Shown: positions 9,301-16,681, numbered from the stretch's first letter. The stretch: DNA of 25,834 nt from an uncultured Clostridia bacterium (GCA_946623205.1 CAMOQV010000009.1:1-25834), one strand, 5' to 3'. The notes: a model not told the origin generated them from the sequence alone. Numbers and translations are program-made.

Positions 9301-9755
9301 TGCATGAATTCATATATATCTACTTCGTCATTAACCTTATAAGTCTTAACGTTTTTTAGTAATCTTTCTTTTTTAGGCAAATATTGTAAAAGCGCAAGTG
9401 GGGATGTTACTAATATTTTTGATTGATTAGTAGCAAACTCATATAGAGCTTTTATTCTATCTCCTGTAATGCTTTTTTGGAATGTTTTTCTATAAAACAA
9501 TAAATCATCATTTGGCTGCAATAAAGATATATTATTTTGATATGTCTTGAGTTTTTGATACGCCATTAAAGCAGAATAAGAGTCTTTAGCAACATAAATC
9601 ATCTTTTTATCTAATGCTGCTGCTATATGGATTCTCTCTCCAGAATTTAGCGTTATACACAAAGTATCTTTTTCTAGAATATCTTTCTTTAATTTGCTAA
9701 ATTCTTCAGATAGATTCTCTAATGATAAAACGTTATTTAAATACTTTAAGTCCAT
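6315..9755 (-). CDS. mfd: Transcription-repair coupling factor Mfd
   Basis: Protein of 1146 aa, the usual length. It removes RNA polymerase stalled at DNA damage and recruits the UvrA/UvrB excision system. The N-terminal third is the UvrB-like region. The RNA-polymerase-interacting CarD-like domain starts at GDYVVHEFHGIGKC (487-500). The ATPase translocase motor follows, with Walker A GDVGYGKTE (634-642), Walker B DEEQ (735-738), motif III SAT (761-763) and motif VI QLRGRVGR (904-911). The C-terminal TRCF domain ends at 1146. It is the last gene of the walJ-to-mfd operon. Its ATG overlaps the pth stop by one base (TAATG), which points to translational coupling. Confidence 0.98.
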   Translation of the reverse strand: MDLKYLNNVLSLENLSEEFSKLKKDILEKDTLCITLNSGERIHIAAALDKKMIYVAKDSYSALMAYQKLKTYQNNISLLQPNDDLLFYRKTFQKSITGDRIKALYEFATNQSKILVTSPLALLQYLPKKERLLKNVKTYKVNDEVDIYEFMQSLVNMGYSKEDACEEKNTFSNNGDIIDVFLPYMSMPIRISFWGDTIENIKTFDIETMLSIGEMQEITIYPNNDLLYEEKELEEGILKAQKEISKLQAAAADRANQVLQDIKDLQLISQQHQWLIPFLTKHNDLIYDYLDDGIMVLDEVDAIKGLIVNHLKEHNERVKELTQKGEVTKAHQNCILDMEMVEAHLDKILKLGFSNLVSSSTLLNPKQVLKPNVKRLNNYILNYDKLIDDLNLYLNSGIMVVLCQATKDRAKALYNSLIDQDVPCAYKEEELQYKKGIYIVPEDIHEGFIYPSAGLVLIGVENIVKNSHKEERAKSKKSSIFVMPQVGDYVVHEFHGIGKCLGLVRMKNLNVEQDYVLVEYKNGGKLYVPISQLNKLSRYSGSEKAPTLSSLGGEDFARLKNSVKKSLKEIAIDLVDLYSKRMNQKGFKYSDDNELMEDFEQRFEFTPTIDQIEAIKDVKNDMERGVIMDRLICGDVGYGKTEVALRAIFKTLLDNKQAAILCPTTILAQQHYLTAKERFAPYGIDIELISRLKSQKQINESLQKIKSGEAQVVVATHRLLSKDVQFKDLGLLVLDEEQRFGVAHKEKLKVLKNSLNVLTLSATPIPRTLNMSLIGVRDISVLETPPINRIPIQTSVTELTDGLLEDAIKRELARGGQVYILYNEVETINKFAEHVKEVVPEAEVIVAHGQMKSAELEEKIEKFYLKKANVLVCTTIIENGIDIPEANTLIVCDSDKLGLSQLYQLRGRVGRSNKLAFSYFTVNPDKVLTDSALKRLNAIMDYTELGSGFKIAMRDLEIRGAGNILGKEQHGHIEKVGYDMYCKLLQEAVDEIRGVQHSNVNCQVDVVINAYLDKDYVKDENSRLKVLRDILDITNKEDVEVLLKRLEGSFGEVPIPLQNLINVGFAKNMAQALDVEHILINNRTCSMTFSSADFIKNEKLMDSILKMGDKATLSNEAKPKVIFDFKMSSNVDKLNALIAFLISASE

Positions 9756-10324
9756 TATCCTTTTATGTTTACGTTTACGTTTTGCATCAACTTTTCAAAA
9801 TCTCTATCTTTTATGTATGTTTCAAGTCCCAAAACAATCTTATCTATTGATTGAGAAACAATCTCCATATCTTTTTTGCTTATTGGAGATAATACATATG
9901 CAGCTAGATCCATGGATCTATCTACACCAAGTCCGATTCTGATTCTTTTGATATCCTTTGTATTAACTTCTTGAATGATATTCTTCATACCATTATGAGT
10001 GCCGCCAGAGCCTTCCTTTCTAACTCTTATTGCACCAAGTGGAATTTCTATATCGTCAAAGATAATAATTACATTATCTGCCTTTTCATCAAAATGAGAC
10101 ATTAATGATTTAACAGCTTCTCCAGATAGATTCATATATGTTTGAGGCTTTGCTAAAACAATCTGCTCGCCATTAACACTTGTAAAACCATATTCAGATG
10201 CACATCCTTTTTTGTTGAATTTAACATTCAATTTATCTGCCAATTTGTCTATTGCCATAAATCCAACATTATGGTGAGTATTCTCATATTTTTTTCCTGG
10301 GTTCCCTAATCCTACTATTATCAT
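9755..10324 (-). CDS. pth: Peptidyl-tRNA hydrolase
   Basis: Protein of 189 aa that cleaves the ester bond of peptidyl-tRNAs released from stalled ribosomes, recycling tRNA in the cytoplasm. The N-terminal GLGNPG (5-10), the THHNVGF segment with catalytic H18, MNLSG (N65) and DDIEIPLG (D90/D91) match the conserved active-site positions of bacterial Pth. The GGTHNG segment (107-112) matches the substrate-binding loop. Its start overlaps the tadA stop by one base, and its own stop overlaps the mfd start by one base. A pth-mfd pair is a common conserved arrangement in Firmicutes. Confidence 0.97.
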   Translation of the reverse strand: MIIVGLGNPGKKYENTHHNVGFMAIDKLADKLNVKFNKKGCASEYGFTSVNGEQIVLAKPQTYMNLSGEAVKSLMSHFDEKADNVIIIFDDIEIPLGAIRVRKEGSGGTHNGMKNIIQEVNTKDIKRIRIGLGVDRSMDLAAYVLSPISKKDMEIVSQSIDKIVLGLETYIKDRDFEKLMQNVNVNIKG

Positions 10325-10776
10325 TATTTGCCTCTCTTTTTCTTAAAGTAATCAGAAAGCAGCTTTGCACATTCTTGCTCTAATATTCCGCCTTCATAAT
10401 TTGCTTTATGATTAAATTTCATTTCCATTAATGCACATTTGCTTTTTAATGCGCCTGCCTTTTCATCATATGCACCAAAATAGATATTGTCTATTCTTGC
10501 ATTAATAAGCGCCCCAACGCACATTGGGCATGGCTCAAGCGTTACGTACATATCGCAACCAATCAATCTCCATGAATTAAGCTTTTTGGTTGCTTTTTCT
10601 ATTGCTACCATTTCTGCATGATAGTTTGCACAGTTCTTCTTTTCTTTTAGATTATGAGCTCTTGCAATGACTTTGCCATCTTTAACAATGACGGCTCCAA
10701 TTGGCACTTCATCATATTTCTCAGCACCAAGTTGAGCTTGCTTTATAGCCATTTTCATAAACTTTTCATCTATCAT
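10324..10776 (-). CDS. tadA: tRNA-specific adenosine deaminase TadA
   Basis: Protein of 150 aa that deaminates adenosine 34 to inosine in the anticodon of tRNA-Arg(ACG), allowing it to read CGN codons. The zinc-dependent deaminase signature is complete: H53-A54-E55 with the catalytic glutamate, and P82-C83-P84-M85-C86. The length and the NYHAE context fit TadA rather than cytidine or guanine deaminases. Its ATG overlaps the rlmH stop by 4 nt (ATGA), and its stop overlaps the pth start by one base. Being an essential enzyme in most bacteria, it is a stable anchor for this operon. Confidence 0.94.
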   Translation of the reverse strand: MIDEKFMKMAIKQAQLGAEKYDEVPIGAVIVKDGKVIARAHNLKEKKNCANYHAEMVAIEKATKKLNSWRLIGCDMYVTLEPCPMCVGALINARIDNIYFGAYDEKAGALKSKCALMEMKFNHKANYEGGILEQECAKLLSDYFKKKRGK

Positions 10777-11240
10777 TTATGATAAGAACTCCCCTCTAAT
10801 ATTGTGTATGCTCTATATATTTGCTCTGTTAATACAACTCTCATTAATTGGTGTGGATATGTAAGCTTTCCAAAACTAATCTTGAAATCTGCTCTATCTA
10901 AAACCTTCTTTGAAAGTCCATATGAACCACCAATAATATAAGTCATTGTAGATGTTCCATGTGTTGCTAAATCGTTGACCATTTTTGCATGATCTTCAGA
11001 AGAAATATCTTTACCGTGAATATCTAAAGCAATGATATATCCTTGTGCCTTTTGAAGAATTCTTTCTCCTTCTTTTTCTTTAACAACATCCAAATTCTTT
11101 AGATTTGCATCGACAAGCTCTTCATTAACTTCAATGATTTCAAATTTGCAAAATCTTTGAAGACGCTTTTCATATTCTTTAATTGCGTCTTTAAAATATT
11201 GCTCTTTTAATTTGCCAACACAAACAATCTTTATATTCAA
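10773..11240 (-). CDS. rlmH: 23S rRNA pseudouridine-1915 N3-methyltransferase RlmH
   Basis: Protein of 155 aa of the SPOUT methyltransferase class, which methylates pseudouridine 1915 in helix 69 of 23S rRNA on assembled ribosomes. Visible hallmarks are the N-terminal IKIVCVGKLKE, the SAM-knot loop IGGSYG (103-108) and the conserved tail ending YHK. The start is a TTG whose reading matches the family N-terminus. It overlaps the preceding stop codon as TTGA, which suggests coupling to the CPBP protease gene. A GGGG stretch 8 nt upstream is only a weak ribosome binding site. rlmH close to walJ is a common Firmicutes arrangement. Confidence 0.96.
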   Translation of the reverse strand: MNIKIVCVGKLKEQYFKDAIKEYEKRLQRFCKFEIIEVNEELVDANLKNLDVVKEKEGERILQKAQGYIIALDIHGKDISSEDHAKMVNDLATHGTSTMTYIIGGSYGLSKKVLDRADFKISFGKLTYPHQLMRVVLTEQIYRAYTILEGSSYHK

Positions 11241-12337
11241 TTGATATACCCCGTTATTGTATTTATAACAAACATTGCAATTGCAAGTCCAAGCGCAAAT
11301 ATCATAGCTCTTCTGCCTTTTAGACGTTCATCTTGAGAACGATTATCTATCTCTTGAACATATATCTCATTCATCTCTTCAAGACCACTTTCTTGAATCT
11401 TTTCATCGATTGCTTTTTGTGTTTCATCCTCTTTTTGCAACTTATTGTTATCAAAACATTTAGAAAATATATAGTTAATCTTCTTAACACCAGTTTTTAG
11501 GGATGCCTCTTTATTTGCAATTACTATAAAGAAGTACAATGCTGCAACTAATAAAATTAGTCCAACAATTGTCATCACTATAAATACATATGCTGGAACA
11601 ATGTCTATTGGATGATAATACAAAATATAATTTCCTGTTATTGCAATCAAGTTATTTATAAAGTGCACAATAATTGGTGCATAGATAGAACCTGTAGCAA
11701 AATATACTACACAACAAGTAACACCAACTGCGAATTGATGTACAAGTTGAACTGGATTACCATGCATTATTGCAAATATAAATCCACCCATAAATATAGC
11801 AAATACAAAATTCTTTCTTGAAAAAGCTCTAGCAACCATTCCTCTAAATATAGTCTCTTCTGCAAATGCAGGTAATAAGCACATTACAAATATGCTCAAA
11901 ATATATCTACCTGGAGTTGAAATCACAATTGAAGATAAAGCATTTGAATTAAAGCCAGATTTAATCAATAATTCTGCAACAATATTAGATATAGGCATAA
12001 ACGCTAAAACAAGTGCTATTGCTATAACGATTAGCATAAGAATTTGTACAATTGAAATCTTTTTCTTAAAACCAATATCTTTATAATAGTTTTGGCCCAA
12101 AACCTTTGAATATGCAAGCGGTGTAAATCCAAATGCCAATTCATTTAAAATTGTAATAATAACTGTGTATGCCATAGTTGTTTGGAATGCATTTTTCTCT
12201 TCGCTTGTCATTGTTGTTAAAATTACTAACGTAAATAGAAACTGCAATAATATTTGCATGACGTAAGCAACTATATAATTTGCTGCGCCATCGTGAACAT
12301 ATAAAGTTCTATCTTGTCTATTTTGAAATAAACTCAT
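11237..12337 (-). CDS. CPBP-family intramembrane metalloprotease
   Basis: Protein of 366 aa with about eight hydrophobic helices. The three CPBP (Abi/CAAX protease-like) motifs are present: E160-E161-x3-R165, FAIMH with H192, and VHFINN with H225. These residues bind the metal and water within the membrane. Bacterial members process membrane or lipid-modified peptides or act in bacteriocin self-immunity, and the substrate here is unknown. After the catalytic core comes a charged loop (about 290-345) and one last helix, which is longer than many family members. It sits between walJ and rlmH with ATGA and TTGA overlaps, the position where other Firmicutes often carry htrA, so a role in envelope protein quality control is a reasonable guess. 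Confidence 0.9.
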   Translation of the reverse strand: MSLFQNRQDRTLYVHDGAANYIVAYVMQILLQFLFTLVILTTMTSEEKNAFQTTMAYTVIITILNELAFGFTPLAYSKVLGQNYYKDIGFKKKISIVQILMLIVIAIALVLAFMPISNIVAELLIKSGFNSNALSSIVISTPGRYILSIFVMCLLPAFAEETIFRGMVARAFSRKNFVFAIFMGGFIFAIMHGNPVQLVHQFAVGVTCCVVYFATGSIYAPIIVHFINNLIAITGNYILYYHPIDIVPAYVFIVMTIVGLILLVAALYFFIVIANKEASLKTGVKKINYIFSKCFDNNKLQKEDETQKAIDEKIQESGLEEMNEIYVQEIDNRSQDERLKGRRAMIFALGLAIAMFVINTITGYIN

Positions 12338-13113
12338 ATATCTATTACCTCTGAAGGCATCCTTTGATCTGCTATATACAATTCAATATCTTTTTTCGTT
12401 GCCTTTATTTCTTGTAAAGCATTCATCAAAGTTTGCTCTGCTAATTGCTTTGTATTATTGGTTTCACTAAGATGTGCTAGCATAAATCTTTGCTTACCTT
12501 CTAAAACCAAATTCTTAATTGTTTGCGCTGATTCGCTGTTGCATAAGTGTCCAAGTTGACTTGCGATTCTAGCCTTTAAATATTGTGGATATGGCCCGTT
12601 GATTAAAGTGTTTAAATCATAATTAGATTCGATATACAAAAAGTCTGCTTGTTGCATCTTTTTATATATGCCATCTGTAACCTTTCCTAAATCAGTAGCA
12701 AGTACTGCACGTTTGTTGCCATCAGTTATTGAAAAGCCTTGTGTGTATTTTGCATCGTGTGTATGTCTAAATGCACTAATCTCACAATCTTTAATAACAA
12801 TTGGCTTTATAAATTCTTCTTCTTGAACATGCAAAATATCCCCCATATTTTTCGTAGCCTCTTTGTAACTTAGGGGGTTCATATATATTGGGACATCCAA
12901 CTCTTGAGATAATGTTTTTAGTCCTTTGATGTGGTCTGAATGCTCATGAGTTATAAGCACTGCATCCAATCTTGAAAGGTCTATCCCCATAATCTCACAT
13001 TGTTTCTTTAAGGCCCTATAGGATATTCCAACATCGATTAAGATTAACGTATCGTTTGTTTGGACAAAAGTTGCGTTCCCTTTGCTCCCACTTGCGATAT
13101 TGCAAAACTTCAT
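12334..13113 (-). CDS. walJ: Metallo-beta-lactamase-fold hydrolase, WalJ/YycJ type
   Basis: Protein of 259 aa. The metal site HEHSDH lies at residues 56-61. The opening FCNIASGSKGNATF is the typical start of the YycJ/WalJ subfamily, and ATDLG and the later LAHLSETNN supply the remaining metal ligands. Some members of this family are 5'-3' DNA exonucleases implicated in mismatch repair or coordination of cell-wall and division signals. No WalRK two-component genes are adjacent here, unlike in Bacillus. It is the first gene of the operon and carries AAGG upstream of the ATG. Its stop overlaps the protease gene start (ATGA). Confidence 0.9.
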   Translation of the reverse strand: MKFCNIASGSKGNATFVQTNDTLILIDVGISYRALKKQCEIMGIDLSRLDAVLITHEHSDHIKGLKTLSQELDVPIYMNPLSYKEATKNMGDILHVQEEEFIKPIVIKDCEISAFRHTHDAKYTQGFSITDGNKRAVLATDLGKVTDGIYKKMQQADFLYIESNYDLNTLINGPYPQYLKARIASQLGHLCNSESAQTIKNLVLEGKQRFMLAHLSETNNTKQLAEQTLMNALQEIKATKKDIELYIADQRMPSEVIDI

Positions 13114-13135
13114 ACGCGCACCTTATTTAAATAAT

Positions 13136-13164
13136 ATTTTAGCATATAGCAGTTGTTTAGTAAA
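13136..13164 (-). promoter_or_regulatory. Probable promoter of the walJ-to-mfd operon
   Basis: Minus strand: -35 TTTACT (13164-13159), 17-nt spacer and -10 TAAAAT (13141-13136). It is the only reasonable match in the 83-bp gap between the divergent walJ and fumarase genes. The -35 lies inside an inverted repeat described separately. Confidence 0.45.
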
Positions 13165-13168
13165 ACAA
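13153..13168. promoter_or_regulatory. Perfect inverted repeat in the divergent walJ/fumarase promoter region, possible operator
   Basis: TTGTTT-AGTA-AAACAA is a perfect 6+6 inverted repeat with a 4-nt centre, located midway between the two divergent starts and covering the walJ -35 element. It resembles a Rex half-site pair (TTGT..ACAA) but is 2 bp shorter than the Rex consensus. Binding by any regulator is inference. Confidence 0.35.
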
Positions 13169-13196
13169 ACTTTGCTAGAATTGATACGAGGTAATT

Positions 13197-14039
13197 ATGG
13201 TAGAAATTTCAACAAAATTAATAGCTCAGCGCATCGCTGAATCAATCGATAAAATATCTTGCGAAGTAGAAGATAGCTGCTACAAAGCTCTATCTCATGC
13301 ACTAGATATTGAAGACAACAAAACTACAAAATTTGCTCTATCTGTAATGAAAGACAACTTCGATATAGCAATTAAAGAACATAGACCTGTTTGCCAAGAT
13401 ACAGGTATGGTTGTAGTATTTTTGGAAGTTGGAAATGAAGTGTTCTTAACAGGCGAAACTCTACAAAAAGCTATAGATAAAGAAGTAGAAAAAGCCTATA
13501 CGTATTTAAGAAAGTCAGTTTTGGACCCTATAACACGTGTTAATACTAAGACTAATACTCCTGCTGTTATCCATCTAAAACAAGTTGAAGGTAAAGATGT
13601 TAAAGTTCAAGTAATGCTAAAAGGATTTGGTAGCGAAAACATGTCAAAGATGTATATGCTAAATCCTGCTCAAGGTCTTGAAGAAGCCAAAAGATTAATC
13701 GTTCAAACCGTTAAAGATGCTGCATCAAACCCATGCCCTCCAGTTATTGTTGGCGTTGGTCTTGGTGGAACTTTTGAAAAAGCAGCCGAAATGAGTAAGC
13801 ATGCACTATTTAGAAAGATTGGATCAAGCAACGAAAGAAAGGATCTAGATGATTTAGAAAAAGAACTATTAACAAAGATTAATGATTTAGGAATTGGAGC
13901 TCAAGGATTTGGAGGCAAGACATCTGCCCTTGGATTATTCATTGAAGCATATCCAACTCACATCTCATCTCTACCTGTTGCTGTAAACATTTTATGTCAC
14001 TGCTCAAGAGCTGCAGAATTTGTTATAAAGGGGGAATAA
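13197..14039 (+). CDS. fumA: Class I (Fe-S) fumarate hydratase, alpha subunit
   Basis: Protein of 280 aa forming the N-terminal half of a two-subunit iron-sulfur hydro-lyase. The enzyme interconverts fumarate and malate, and close relatives act on tartrate. Cysteines positioned to hold the [4Fe-4S] cluster are C66 (VCQDTG), C180 (NPCPP) and C267 in LCHCSR. The GIGAQGFGGKTSALG stretch (232-246) is a conserved active-site loop. The cluster is oxygen-sensitive, fitting an anaerobe. GAGG stands 5 nt before the ATG. The beta gene follows after a single base, so the two are translated together. Fumarase is preferred over L-tartrate dehydratase on general likelihood, as sequence reading alone does not separate them. 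Confidence 0.9.
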   Translation: MVEISTKLIAQRIAESIDKISCEVEDSCYKALSHALDIEDNKTTKFALSVMKDNFDIAIKEHRPVCQDTGMVVVFLEVGNEVFLTGETLQKAIDKEVEKAYTYLRKSVLDPITRVNTKTNTPAVIHLKQVEGKDVKVQVMLKGFGSENMSKMYMLNPAQGLEEAKRLIVQTVKDAASNPCPPVIVGVGLGGTFEKAAEMSKHALFRKIGSSNERKDLDDLEKELLTKINDLGIGAQGFGGKTSALGLFIEAYPTHISSLPVAVNILCHCSRAAEFVIKGE

Positions 14040-14040
14040 T

Positions 14041-14568
14041 ATGGACGCTATAAAATTAAATCTTCCTTTAGATAAAAACGAATTAAAGAAATTGCACGTT
14101 GGAGATATGGTTCTTCTAACGGGGCCTATGCTAGTATTTAGAGATGCTGGACATAAAAGATTATTTGAATCTATCCAAAACAATAATCAAGCTTTTGAAT
14201 ATAAAGGCGAAACAATATACTTCATGGGACCATGCCCTGCTAAAGAAGGTGAAGTTATAGGATCTGCTGGTCCTACAACATCTTGCAGAATGGATAAATA
14301 CACTCCATTTATGTTAGATACTGGTCTTGCTGGTCAAATTGGAAAAGGTAAACGTTCTCAAGATTGTATAGATGCATTTAAGAGAAATGGATGCGTATAT
14401 TTTGCTGCCATTGGTGGTGCTGGTGCTATCTACCAAAAGAGCATCAAATCAGCAAAGGTATTAACATTCGACGATTTAGGACCAGAAGCAATAAGAAGAA
14501 TTGAAGTTCAAGACTTCCCTTGTATTGTCGCTATAGATACATTTGGTGAAAGTATTTATAAAGAATAA
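14041..14568 (+). CDS. fumB: Class I fumarate hydratase, beta subunit
   Basis: Protein of 175 aa corresponding to the C-terminal swivelling domain of class I fumarases. Recognisable segments are LHVGDMVLLTGPMLVFRDAGHKR (near 18-40), GPCPA...GPTTSCRMD (62-83), and GKGKRSQDCIDAF followed by AAIGGAGA. These bind the carboxylates of fumarate/malate at the interface with the alpha subunit. GGGGG upstream of the ATG overlaps the alpha gene end. The last 13 bases overlap the 3' end of the convergent gene on the other strand. The transcript terminator lies further on, inside that gene. It could be a tartrate dehydratase subunit instead. Confidence 0.9.
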   Translation: MDAIKLNLPLDKNELKKLHVGDMVLLTGPMLVFRDAGHKRLFESIQNNNQAFEYKGETIYFMGPCPAKEGEVIGSAGPTTSCRMDKYTPFMLDTGLAGQIGKGKRSQDCIDAFKRNGCVYFAAIGGAGAIYQKSIKSAKVLTFDDLGPEAIRRIEVQDFPCIVAIDTFGESIYKE

Positions 14569-14996
14569 TTAGAAGTAATAGTATTTAAAATTTTTGGTAA
14601 TCTTGGCGCTATTGTTTTGACAAATAAATAATAGCGCTCATTTTTATACTCAAACAAAACATTATATAAATATCTTGAGAATAATCCTTTCTTTTGAGTG
14701 TATTGGTATTTAATATTTAACTTTTGAATAGTGCCCTCTTTTATATCGCCAAATAAAGTTAAATCAATATCTATATCTGAAGATAGGATGTATTCATATA
14801 TTTCATCATTTCCCCACATTGTTTGAATAAATTCAAATAGGTAAGAAGATGAATCCTTCTTACCTACTAAACTTTTGAAATCTGTAATATTATCTGGATC
14901 GAAAAATAATAAGTCTTTATTTTCCCTTGCGCTATATTTTGAAATAGAATCTAAAGGTTGTTCAGCATAACCTTTAAATACAATCCTATTTGCCAT
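14556..14996 (-). CDS. Hypothetical protein co-transcribed with glnS
   Basis: Protein of 146 aa, not recognised. It has no signal peptide and no membrane helix. It appears to be a soluble alpha/beta protein rich in aromatic residues and Asp/Glu/Lys, with strand-like alternating stretches (for example DIDIDLTLFGDI, LYNVLFEYKNERYYLFVKTI). Its ATG overlaps the last 11 bases of glnS, so it is translated from the same transcript, probably by coupling, since no strong ribosome binding site was noted. Its 3' end overlaps fumB on the opposite strand and contains, in antisense, the fumAB terminator hairpin. It is probably a real gene given its length and operon position, but no function can be proposed. 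Confidence 0.7.
   Translation of the reverse strand: MANRIVFKGYAEQPLDSISKYSARENKDLLFFDPDNITDFKSLVGKKDSSSYLFEFIQTMWGNDEIYEYILSSDIDIDLTLFGDIKEGTIQKLNIKYQYTQKKGLFSRYLYNVLFEYKNERYYLFVKTIAPRLPKILNTITSNYSL
14605..14645 (+). terminator. Intrinsic terminator of fumAB, antisense within the convergent gene
   Basis: Plus strand: GGCGCTATT (14605-14613) pairs with AATAGCGCT (14630-14638, one G-U). An inner TTGT/ACAA pairing may close the loop, and CATTTTT follows. It sits 36 bp past the fumB stop, inside the coding sequence of the 146-aa gene on the other strand. Confidence 0.65.
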
Positions 14997-16623
14997 AGCT
15001 ATCCTTCAATCCTGTAATTTGATTGAATTCATATTTTCCATCTTTGCCATAAGAATTAACAGCACTATAATAACCGATTCTCATGAATTGGAATCTATCA
15101 TAAGGCTTTGCATCTCGAAGTATTGCTTCACCTTTTGCATTTTCATAAACCTTATGTGAATTTGGAGTTAATCTTTGATCGAAATCTCCATCTCCATCCA
15201 AAAGAAGATAGTCATAATCATGAAGTGTTAAATCTACGCAATCTTTTGCGTTAACCCATTGGATAACTCCCTTAACTTTCATACCAGCATTTGCTTGGCC
15301 TGAAATAGTTTCAGGAATATAGTTACATGTAACTTCTGTAACATTTCCATTTTCATCACACTTATGAGAAACATATTCAATGATATATGAACCTTTCAAT
15401 CTAACTGTGCCACCTGGAACTAATCTCTTATATTTTGGAGGTGGAACTACAGCAAAGTCTTCTCTATCGATATATAGTTCATTTGAGAATGTTACTTTAT
15501 GATATGTCTTTTCTTCTGCATTTGGATTATTTTCGATATCATAAACTTCATCTTCTTTAGCATTAGCAATGATAAGCTTAATTGGATCTTTAACAACCAT
15601 AGCTCTATCTGCTTCCATATTTAGATTATCTCTAACGAAGTGCTCAAGATAAGCTACATCAACTTCTGAATTAGCTTTAGATACACCAATAGCTTCACAG
15701 AAAGCTCTAATTGCCTTTGGTGGATATCCTCTTTCTCTCATACCAGATAGTGTTGGCATTCTTGGATCTGACCAACCAGATACAACTCCTTGGTCAACTA
15801 GCTTCTTTAAATATCTCTTTGACATGATTGTTCTCTTCATGCTCAATCTTGCAAATTCGATTTGTCTTGGGTATCCAGTTTTGAATCCACAATTAATCTT
15901 TACCCAATCATATAGTGGTCTATGGTCTTCAAACTCTAAAGTACAAATACTATGAGTTATTCCTTCAATAGCATCTTCAAGAGGATGAGCAAAATCGTAC
16001 ATTGGATAAATGCACCACTTATCTCCTGTTCTTTCATGAGTAGCTCTTAATATTCTATAGATAACTGGATCTCTCATATTCATATTTGGAGAAGCCATAT
16101 CTATCTTTGCTCTTAATACCTTTTCGCCATCAGCATATTTACCTTGCTTCATCTCTTCGAAAAGCTTTAAGTTTTCTTCTACAGATCTATTTCTCCAAGG
16201 ACTTTCTTTTCCTGGAGTTTGCAAATCGCCTCTTGTAGCCTTAATCTCTTCTGCTGAATAATCGCAAACATATGCAAGCCCACGCTTGATTAAATCAACA
16301 GCAAAATCATACATCTTATCAAAATAATCTGATGCATATAATTCTTGATCCCACTCAAATCCCAACCATTTAATATCTTCTTTAATTGAATTAACATATT
16401 CGATATCTTCTTTAGATGGGTTTGTATCATCATATCTTAGGTTACATTTTCCATGATATTTTTCTTTAGCGCCAAAGTTGATGCATAAAGATTTAGCATG
16501 TCCTATATGTAAATATCCATTTGGTTCTGGTGGGAAACGAGTAATAATTTCATTAGTCTTCCCTTCTTGTAAATCATTCTCGATGATTTCTTCTATAAAG
16601 TTTGTTGATTTGATTTCTTCCAT
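14986..16623 (-). CDS. glnS: Glutaminyl-tRNA synthetase
   Basis: Protein of 545 aa, close to the roughly 550 aa of E. coli GlnRS. It charges tRNA-Gln with glutamine. The class I signature PEPNGYLHIGH (32-42) is the GlnRS form rather than the bacterial GluRS form. The KMSKS equivalent is MSKR (267-270). The C-terminal anticodon-binding beta-barrels are complete. I start at the ATG at 16623 because AGAAGG is 6 nt before it. The in-frame ATG at 16629 abuts that site. Many Firmicutes lack GlnRS and make Gln-tRNA through GatCAB, though some clostridia have it. The gene has its own strong promoter and is followed by an overlapping unknown gene. Confidence 0.96.
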   Translation of the reverse strand: MEEIKSTNFIEEIIENDLQEGKTNEIITRFPPEPNGYLHIGHAKSLCINFGAKEKYHGKCNLRYDDTNPSKEDIEYVNSIKEDIKWLGFEWDQELYASDYFDKMYDFAVDLIKRGLAYVCDYSAEEIKATRGDLQTPGKESPWRNRSVEENLKLFEEMKQGKYADGEKVLRAKIDMASPNMNMRDPVIYRILRATHERTGDKWCIYPMYDFAHPLEDAIEGITHSICTLEFEDHRPLYDWVKINCGFKTGYPRQIEFARLSMKRTIMSKRYLKKLVDQGVVSGWSDPRMPTLSGMRERGYPPKAIRAFCEAIGVSKANSEVDVAYLEHFVRDNLNMEADRAMVVKDPIKLIIANAKEDEVYDIENNPNAEEKTYHKVTFSNELYIDREDFAVVPPPKYKRLVPGGTVRLKGSYIIEYVSHKCDENGNVTEVTCNYIPETISGQANAGMKVKGVIQWVNAKDCVDLTLHDYDYLLLDGDGDFDQRLTPNSHKVYENAKGEAILRDAKPYDRFQFMRIGYYSAVNSYGKDGKYEFNQITGLKDSYGK

Positions 16624-16652
16624 AAACATCCTTCTTGAAATTCAATAAATAT

Positions 16653-16681
16653 ATTGTATATATTTGCTCATATAAAGTCAA
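16653..16681 (-). promoter_or_regulatory. Promoter of glnS
   Basis: Minus strand: -35 TTGACT (16681-16676), 17-nt spacer, -10 TACAAT (16658-16653), followed about 30 nt later by the glnS start. Each hexamer differs from consensus at one position. The leader is too short to hold a T-box riboswitch, so glnS does not appear to be T-box regulated. Confidence 0.75.

Noticed and set aside
8989..9342. Plus-strand open frame of 117 codons inside mfd
   Set aside because: It is antisense to a well-conserved mfd region, has no ribosome binding site and encodes a low-complexity hydrophobic sequence. It is a shadow frame.
13153..13181. TTGTTT-17-TAGAAT as a promoter for fumA
   Set aside because: Transcription would begin at about 13188, on the ribosome binding site itself, leaving a leader of only about 9 nt. 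The hexamers are probably coincidental, and the true fumA promoter was not identified.
16624..16629. ATG at 16629 as the start of glnS
   Set aside because: It directly abuts the AGAAGG site with no spacing, while the second ATG at 16623 has a normal 6-nt gap.
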